From assembly GCA_964532515.1 (NCBI GenBank), contig CAZHKH010000039.1, forward strand, positions 1 to 12,373: a DNA stretch of 12,373 nt, read 5' to 3'. The notes below the pieces were generated by a model. The model was not told the origin of the DNA, ran no database searches, and worked only from the letters and a program-made list of their open reading frames with translations. Source of the DNA: TMED161 sp964532515. Its GTDB lineage: Bacteria > Fidelibacterota > Marinisomatia > SCGC-AAA003-L08 > D37C17. The first letter of the stretch is position 1. Each line of letters opens with the position of its first letter. The position numbers and the translations under genes were made by a program. Shown here piece by piece: positions 7,074-12,373 of this stretch.

Positions 7074-9798
7074 TTTATTTGATTATCCTCGAACTTTTTT
7101 GATTCAATTATCTCTCCCATATCAAGGACAAGCGTTAATAGCGAATTTACATTCAAATAACTTGATGATTGAATGGTTCTCCATCCATTATCATCAGGGT
7201 TATCCTCATCATAACTCAATAAAACTACCTGAGGAGCAATGTAAAGTGTATTGTCGTTAGTTAACCACTTTACTTCATCAGACAATAGATCAAGTGTTTC
7301 TGTGTGAGTTGAAGGTAAAACAACAATTCCTTCATCATTAATATCATCTGGTAGAATTAAAGACATGTTTAAAAATTTTCCAAAGAATGTAGTATCATTT
7401 GATGTGGGATTAATAAACTCAATATAATAAAAATTGTAATCTTCTTTTAATTGTACCGTTATCTCTTCTGGTCCAGACTGCTCTCCAGATGGACTATGTT
7501 TGCTGTATAGATATTCAGCGCATCCAGTACTAATTAATTCTAACTGATCAGACATTGATCCTGCGACTAATGTATCAAGGCAAGATGGAAAAAATTCACT
7601 ATTTGAAATAATCATATCAATCGTTCCATTTAAAGGAATAGCATTTTCAATTTCCAAATCAACTGTTGCGGATACTATCCCACTATCAATTTTGGAGCTT
7701 GTACTTGAATCTATAGGATCCAATGTAATGGGAATCTCTGATATAAATGACATGTTATCAGTGATAATAATAGATAAAGGATCAATAACAACATCCATTT
7801 CGGCCCAAACAGATCTTCCTGGTTCTAATTTGCTTCTTCCTATCAATTTTGCATCGCCTGTCACGGTTATATTATCCTGAGAGAATACATCATAAATTGA
7901 TAAATCTTCACCAGCCTCATTTTGTCCATAAGAATAGGTCTCAATAATTGTCCCATCAGACTTAGTTACAACCATTTGATTATTTTCAATAACTAAAACT
8001 GTAGTATCTATTATAGATTCATTGCTTCCATTATATTCAATTATAGGTTCAACATGTATAATAATTGGATCTGCTCCCACATCATCGGAGGTTCCTGTAA
8101 TATCAAGCTCAAGCTTTAATGATGAATTGATAGTATTATAGAAATTTAAATCAAAACTAAGAGTAGGAAGTTCAAAACCTGAAAATCCAGCAGGGATATC
8201 TCCCATCTCAATAGGTGGTGACTCAAATTCTTCAAAATCAACAATTAATTCATCAAATTCGAATGGTTTTATTTCTGCCCCAGAGACACTGAAACTATAT
8301 GTTTCATTCATAGCGATAACAACACTCTCTTCAACTAATGATGATGTTACGACATAACCAATAGTCTCAAGTGGATCTTCTGCATCTGGATTACCTATAA
8401 AATGGTCAGAGAAATCAAATGAAAATATTTGACCATTAACTATAGGTGGATTTGGTATATCAATTTCTAAATAATTTAAATCTTCATCAAAAAAATTATC
8501 AAATTGTATGCTAAGATCAATCTCTGTAAATAAATTATTAACAAACTCCAGCTCCAGCTTATTTATGTCATCGTCATCTGTATCTTTTAGATGTGCACTA
8601 ATAAAATCAATTCCTTCAAAATCTATTGGTAAGTTTTCTGATCCAGCTATCTGCTGAACCATCGTAATTTTAGCATCTACTCTACCTCCATCAACAGCAA
8701 ATGAATAGCTCACTTGAAGATTCTCTGTTCCTTCTATATCAATTCCCTCTCCTACATCTACCTGACATTCGCCATCAACCCATACCAAATCATATTCACC
8801 AACCTCATTATTTAATAAATTGCACTCATTTTCATCATCAATATCTAAATTGCAGTCTGAATCAACACCCCCAGATAACTCTAATGCAAAACACTGATCA
8901 TCTGAAAATTCTATTTCTCCTTCAATATCAGTGAGAGGTAAATACAGATAGCAATCAGATGAAGCTAGTGAATAAGTGATAACTGGTGTTGCATTAATGC
9001 TTCTTGGTACAACGCTATCTACTAAATTCTGTTGATCAGAATCGCTAGAACCAGGGTTTACATTTTGAACCTGATTGTTAACCCAAACAGTGCCATTCTC
9101 ATCAAGGAACTCTAATTGAAAATTATCAATAACAAATGGTAAATTATTTTCGACACTCAACGATATGTATCCATCATCCACTATTATACTATTGATTGAA
9201 TCTAGATACTCTACCTGAAGAGCAGAGAATTGATCATATGGAGAAAGNNNNNNNNNNTAATGAAATGGTTTCTGTGGTAGATTCAAATAAATCTAAAGGA
9301 ATACATCCAGATGAAATATCTTCTTCTACTAAATCTGAAAGTACTACTTCTATTGTTTCAGAAATTGGATCAATTTCATCAGTGCTGATATTAATTTCAA
9401 TTGGATCAATCGCAATATCAAGTTGGACGCCTTCTACACTAAAATATTCATCGGAAACAAACACGCGCACAGGACAGAATTCAGCGTATGGATCATATTC
9501 GGGGAGATCTTCTACGCAACATATNNNNNNNNNNNNAGTCGTTATCATCTATACCAGGACAAGGATCATATATCATTACAAGGCTGGTGTCTATAGAGTA
9601 ATTATTTAAAGTATCAAGATTTAAATCGCTACCAGTGGTATCAATAAGATCATACATTGTGATACTATCATTGAATAATGGAATAGATAATGGAAGTTCC
9701 CAAGATGGAGTTTCCCAGTCTTGGGGAAGTCTAAAATCGCATGCAGATAGCAATAAAATAGAAACAATTAAGACTATGTTTATTTTATTAAAATTAAT
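7070..9798 (-). CDS. Large outer-membrane lipoprotein with repeated beta-sandwich-like segments, split by two assembly gaps
   Basis: One gene, seen as three frames because of gaps at 9525-9536 and 9248-9257; 87 + 89 + 725 residues are visible (901 plus gap content). It opens with a lipoprotein signal: NFNK, a hydrophobic core, and lipobox LLSAC with the acylated Cys at 9739-9741. The mature protein starts DFRLPQDWETPSWELPLSIP. The rest is acidic and strand-rich with no enzyme motif. Four segments share a hydrophobic strand, an Asn turn and a second strand: near 9104-9160 (LSVENNLPFVID), 8498-8557 (LEFVNNLFTEID), 8099-8158 (LNFYNTINSSLK) and 7604-7663 (LEIENAIPLNGT). They recall LEA/WHy-type beta-sandwiches, a weak likeness. 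A cysteine- and Asp-rich stretch (VDSDCNLDIDDENEC) lies near 8820-8870. There is no ATG, GTG or usable TTG; the best start is ATT at 9796-9798. It overlaps the barrel gene (ATGA). Function unknown. Confidence 0.75.
9248..9257. other. Assembly gap (10 N) inside the lipoprotein gene
   Basis: Ten N. The minus-strand frame ends cleanly on a TTA codon (9258-9260) and resumes on CTT (9245-9247) in another frame. If both sides belong to one gene, the missing length must be a multiple of 3, so 10 is a placeholder. I found no flanking overlap. A start called within this region (at 9286) lies in a false frame. Confidence 0.9.
9525..9536. other. Assembly gap (12 N) inside the lipoprotein gene
   Basis: Twelve N. 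On the minus strand the upstream frame ends with Asp (GAC, 9538-9540) plus one base, and the downstream frame resumes at ATA (9522-9524). Continuity therefore needs a true length of 3n+2, so 12 is not the real size. The flanks (GIDDND and ICCVEDLPEYDPY) do not overlap. Confidence 0.9.
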
Positions 9799-11122
9799 AT
9801 CTATACTCTTCTGTTTTAAATGGACCTTTTTTATCTATTCCTATATATTCAGCTTGGGCATCTGTCATTTCAGTTAATTTCGCATCAATATGGTCTAGAT
9901 GTAACCTTGCAACTTCTTCATCCAATTTCTTTGGAAGAACATGTACACCACTAGAAATTTTTCCTTGCCATAAATATATTTGAGCTAAGACTTGGTTTGT
10001 AAATGAAGTTGACATCACAAATGAAGAGTGCCCCGTCGCATTGCCTAAATTAACTAAACGACCTCTAGATAAAAGAATAATAGAATGGCCATCTTCAAAT
10101 TCGAAAGAATCAACTTGAGGTTTAATATTCTTTTCTTTAATCTTTTTATTTGATTCAAGATAAGCAACATCTATTTCATTATCAAAATGACCAATATTAC
10201 ACAAAATTGCATTATCTTTCATCTTCTCCATATGATGTCCCATAACAACATCTCTATTGCCTGTTGATGTTACAAAAATATCACCATACTGACAGGCATC
10301 CTCCATGGTTACTACTTTATATCCTTCCATAGAAGCTTGAAGAGCGCAGATAGGGTCAATTTCTGTTATAAAAACCTGAGCTCCATATCCAGCCATAGAT
10401 TGCGCACAACCCTTTCCAACATCACCAAATCCACAGACAACTACTTTTTTCCCAGCTATCATAATATCAGTTGCTCTTTTTATTCCATCTGCTAATGATT
10501 CTCTGCACCCATATTTATTATCAAACTTTGATTTAGTAACTGAATCATTAACGTTTACTGCTGGGAATGGGAGCATATTCTTTTTATCTAGTAACTTCAA
10601 TCGATGTACTCCAGTTGTAGTCTCTTCAGAGACACCCTTGACTGCATCAACAAAATGAGGATATTCTTCTAATAAGATTTGAGTCAGATCTCCCCCATCA
10701 TCAATCAGGATGTCAGGGCCAGAGCCATCTTCAAACTCNNNNNNNNNNTCAAACTCAAGAGTCTTTCGAATGCACCAATTGTATTCTTCTTCTGTTTCAC
10801 CTTTCCATGCAAAAACAGCGTAACCAGCCTCTGCTATTGCAGCAGCTGCGTGATCTTGTGTTGAATAAATATTACATGATGACCATCGAACATTAGCACC
10901 AAGTTCAATAAGAGTTTCGATTAAAACAGCAGATTGAATTGTCATGTGAATGCATCCAGAAATTTTTGCTCCTTTTAATGGCTTTTCTTTACCATATTTT
11001 TTGCGGAGTTCCATTAATCCCGGCATTTCCTTTTCAGCCAAAAATATTTCTTTCCTTCCAAAATCTGCTAATTTAATATCAGCAACTTTATAATCTTTTG
11101 TATTTGTCAAACTATCTTCCAT
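9794..11122 (-). CDS. ahcY: Adenosylhomocysteinase (S-adenosyl-L-homocysteine hydrolase)
   Basis: Splits S-adenosylhomocysteine into homocysteine and adenosine in the cytoplasm using tightly bound NAD, relieving product inhibition of methyltransferases. It reads as 442 codons including a 10-N gap; with the gap collapsed it is 436, near the human enzyme (432). Motifs (as-read numbering): GCIHMTIQ with H59 and T61; LIDDGGDL with the catalytic Asp pair D141/D142; SEETTTGVHRL (165-175); VTKSKFDNKYGCRES with K197 and D201 (human K186, D190); the Rossmann NAD motif GFGDVGKG (231-238); NIGHFDNEID with H312; and the C-terminal GPFKTEEYRY, matching the family's PFK..YRY end whose Lys and Tyr reach the neighbouring subunit's NAD. 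Short-insert form, like eukaryotic and Bacteroidota enzymes. The start overlaps metK by 16 bp with AAGGA 9 nt upstream. It sits directly after the SAM synthetase gene, a methyl-cycle pairing. Confidence 0.97.
   Translation of the reverse strand: MEDSLTNTKDYKVADIKLADFGRKEIFLAEKEMPGLMELRKKYGKEKPLKGAKISGCIHMTIQSAVLIETLIELGANVRWSSCNIYSTQDHAAAAIAEAGYAVFAWKGETEEEYNWCIRKTLEFXXXXEFEDGSGPDILIDDGGDLTQILLEEYPHFVDAVKGVSEETTTGVHRLKLLDKKNMLPFPAVNVNDSVTKSKFDNKYGCRESLADGIKRATDIMIAGKKVVVCGFGDVGKGCAQSMAGYGAQVFITEIDPICALQASMEGYKVVTMEDACQYGDIFVTSTGNRDVVMGHHMEKMKDNAILCNIGHFDNEIDVAYLESNKKIKEKNIKPQVDSFEFEDGHSIILLSRGRLVNLGNATGHSSFVMSTSFTNQVLAQIYLWQGKISSGVHVLPKKLDEEVARLHLDHIDAKLTEMTDAQAEYIGIDKKGPFKTEEYRY
10739..10748. 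other. Assembly gap (10 N) in ahcY, probably false
   Basis: Ten N flanked on both sides by the same 8 bases, TCAAACTC (10731-10738 and 10747-10754). Removing the N and one copy deletes 18 bp in frame and gives TLEFEDGSGP, matching the family at this site (human TLYFKDG). The gap is best read as two contigs that overlap but were not merged. Confidence 0.88.
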
Positions 11123-12345
11123 AATAAGTTGTCCTTTACGCTGCTTGAAAATTCACTATCAATCTCATCTGTCTCCCATGGGAGTCCCTCTCTCCCTAGA
11201 TGTCCATATGCTCCAAGGTTTCCATAGATTGGCTGCTTTAAGTTTAGATGATTAATAATACTAAATGGTTTAAAATCAAAGTGTTTACAAATTAAATCTG
11301 TTATTCTATCATCATCAATTTTTCCTGTACCAAAAGTATCAACAAATATTGATACAGGTTCCGCAATACCAATAGAATAAGCTAGTTGAAGCTCACATCT
11401 ATCAGCTAATCCAGATAGAACAATTTGCCTAGAAACATATCTAGCCATATACGCTGCAGATCTATCCACTTTACTTGGATCTTTGCCTGAAAAAGCTCCT
11501 CCTCCGTGTCTAGCATAACCACCATAAGTATCAACAATGATTTTTCTTCCTGTTAAGCCAGTATCAGCACCTGGGCCTCCCTTTACAAATCTTCCTGTTC
11601 CATTTACTATAATATTATTGGTAAAATCAATATCATAATTTGAAATTATAGGGTTAATGACTTGATCAACTAAACATTTTTTTATATAATTTTGCTCTTT
11701 TGTGATACTTTTGGAAAATCTATTAAGCAGATCATCATGCTGAGTAGCAATTACAATCTTTGATATTTCTACAGGTTTAAAACCATCATACTTTATCGTT
11801 ACCTGTGTTTTTCCATCTGGCCTTAAAAAATCTAGCTGATTTGATTTTCTTACGTCAGCTAATTGTTTAGCAAGTTCATGAGAAATTTGAATTGGAAGTG
11901 GCATTAATTGATCGGTTTCATTGCATGCAAATCCAAACATTAAACCTTGATCACCAGCACCTTGATTCGTTTTATTTGCTTGACTAAGACCTCTAGCAAT
12001 ATCTGAGCTTTGCTTCACAATATTTATTTCAACATCAACAGAATTCCCATTCATGCCTACATTATCATTTGAATATCCAATGCCATTTAAAACTTTTCTA
12101 GCTATATTAACATAAAATTGTTCGTCAAGATCTAGTTTAGTACTTATTTCTCCAGAAATAATTATTTTTTCTGCTGATGCCATTGTTTCACATGCGACCC
12201 TAGCCTCAGAGTCTAAAGATAATATTGCATCAACCACTCCATCAGATATGCAATCACATACTTTGTCTGGGTGTCCTTCCGTTACAGATTCTGATGTAAA
12301 ATAAAATTCTCTTTGGTTAGCTTTCTGTAAAATTTTCTCGATCAC
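11107..12345 (-). CDS. metK: S-adenosylmethionine synthetase (methionine adenosyltransferase)
   Basis: 412 aa, slightly longer than E. coli MetK (384). It forms S-adenosylmethionine from methionine and ATP, then cleaves the triphosphate. Signatures: SESVTEGHPDKVCDCISD (18-35) with catalytic H25 and metal-binding D27; GAGDQGLMFGFACNET (129-144), the adenine/methionine loop; FVKGGPGADTGLTGRKIIVD (253-272); GGGAFSGKDPSKVDRS (281-296), the glycine-rich triphosphate-binding loop with K288, K292 and D294; and AYGHLGREGLPWE near the C-terminus. The start is GTG at 12343-12345: an in-frame TAA lies at 12364-12366, no other usual start falls between, and GGGAGG lies 9 nt before the GTG. ahcY begins inside its last codons (16-bp overlap), so the two are co-translated. 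Only 28 bp upstream are in the window, so promoter or SAM-riboswitch control cannot be judged. Confidence 0.97.
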   Translation of the reverse strand: MIEKILQKANQREFYFTSESVTEGHPDKVCDCISDGVVDAILSLDSEARVACETMASAEKIIISGEISTKLDLDEQFYVNIARKVLNGIGYSNDNVGMNGNSVDVEINIVKQSSDIARGLSQANKTNQGAGDQGLMFGFACNETDQLMPLPIQISHELAKQLADVRKSNQLDFLRPDGKTQVTIKYDGFKPVEISKIVIATQHDDLLNRFSKSITKEQNYIKKCLVDQVINPIISNYDIDFTNNIIVNGTGRFVKGGPGADTGLTGRKIIVDTYGGYARHGGGAFSGKDPSKVDRSAAYMARYVSRQIVLSGLADRCELQLAYSIGIAEPVSIFVDTFGTGKIDDDRITDLICKHFDFKPFSIINHLNLKQPIYGNLGAYGHLGREGLPWETDEIDSEFSSSVKDNLLWKIV

Positions 12346-12354
12346 TATACTGGG

Positions 12355-12360
12355 CCTCCC
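12355..12360 (-). promoter_or_regulatory. Ribosome binding site that fixes the GTG start of metK
   Basis: GGGAGG on the minus strand, 9 nt upstream of GTG. It is the strongest Shine-Dalgarno in the window. It is followed by CCC, so GGG-AGG-CCC could fold back on itself, but a 3-bp stem with a 3-nt loop is too small to claim a regulatory switch. Confidence 0.7.
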
Positions 12361-12373
12361 ACTTTAAGATAAT

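Noticed and set aside
7692..8934. Plus-strand frames inside the lipoprotein and barrel unit
   Set aside because: His/Leu/Ser-rich translations typical of antisense of acidic coding sequence; no start signals.
7070..9286. Treating the ATG at 9286 as the start of the lipoprotein gene
   Set aside because: The first nine codons are in a different frame from the rest and reach it only through the N run. The real N-terminus, with a lipobox, lies near 9798.
9196..9609. Plus-strand open frame crossing both gaps
   Set aside because: It depends on N translated as unknown residues, has no start signal, and lies antisense to a well-supported lipoprotein gene.
10739..10748. A six-residue insertion specific to this adenosylhomocysteinase
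   Set aside because: The flanking 8-bp repeat shows it is an assembly artefact.
10679..10864. Plus-strand frame opposite ahcY
   Set aside because: It spans the false gap and is antisense to a conserved enzyme.
12346..12373. SAM-responsive riboswitch before metK
   Set aside because: Only 28 bases are available; GGG-AGG-CCC is too short a hairpin to support a riboswitch claim.
1..12373. Defence system, CRISPR array, prophage, transposon, tRNA or rRNA
   Set aside because: No repeat arrays, transposase or nuclease motifs, terminal inverted repeats or RNA-gene folds were seen on reading both strands. The identified genes are core metabolism and envelope.

Overview
The window is a strongly AT-rich stretch of a Gram-negative bacterial chromosome, and it carries three runs of N (scaffold gaps, typical of a metagenomic or single-cell assembly). 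It encodes an LptG-type lipopolysaccharide permease, an outer-membrane barrel protein of the NPA(N/G) (PorV/FadL/DUF5723-like) kind and a large lipoprotein, so the cell has an outer membrane. Low GC, weak Shine-Dalgarno use at several genes, and a barrel/lipoprotein pair of a type common in the FCB group make a marine Candidatus Marinimicrobia (SAR406) or related lineage my best guess. That is an inference from composition and family resemblance, not a proven placement.

Layout. From the right edge leftward (minus strand): metK, ahcY, a large Sec-exported lipoprotein gene interrupted by two gaps, then an outer-membrane barrel gene. Each gene overlaps the next, so this looks like one transcription unit (12345 to 5472). 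A single plus-strand gene, lptG (4409-5482), converges on the barrel gene and overlaps its 3' end by 11 bp. Left of lptG is the only real intergenic region (4269-4408). From it a second minus-strand unit runs leftward: pyrR, pyrB, pyrC, a membrane-anchored TPR-like protein, and a small secreted protein cut by the left edge. Junctions are TAATG, ATGA, TAATG and a 12-bp gap with a clear AGGAG.

Function. metK makes S-adenosylmethionine and ahcY removes the S-adenosylhomocysteine produced by methyltransferases, so together they are the core of the methyl cycle. pyrB and pyrC carry out steps 2 and 3 of de novo pyrimidine synthesis, and PyrR is their RNA-binding regulator. The pyrR leader contains a hairpin (4312-4326) that closely matches the PyrR binding loop known from Bacillus and Thermus, which suggests autoregulation. 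Both housekeeping units end in envelope genes with no evident metabolic link: lipoprotein plus barrel after metK-ahcY, and TPR plus secreted protein after pyrRBC.

Assembly points that affect the annotation. The gap inside ahcY is almost certainly false: the same 8 bases lie on both sides, and collapsing them restores the family sequence. The two gaps in the lipoprotein gene break one gene into three reading frames, so automatic calls would give three wrong proteins. That gene also has no ATG, GTG or usable TTG start; the best candidate is an ATT codon overlapping the ahcY stop. No CRISPR array, tRNA, rRNA, insertion sequence, phage gene or defence system was seen.
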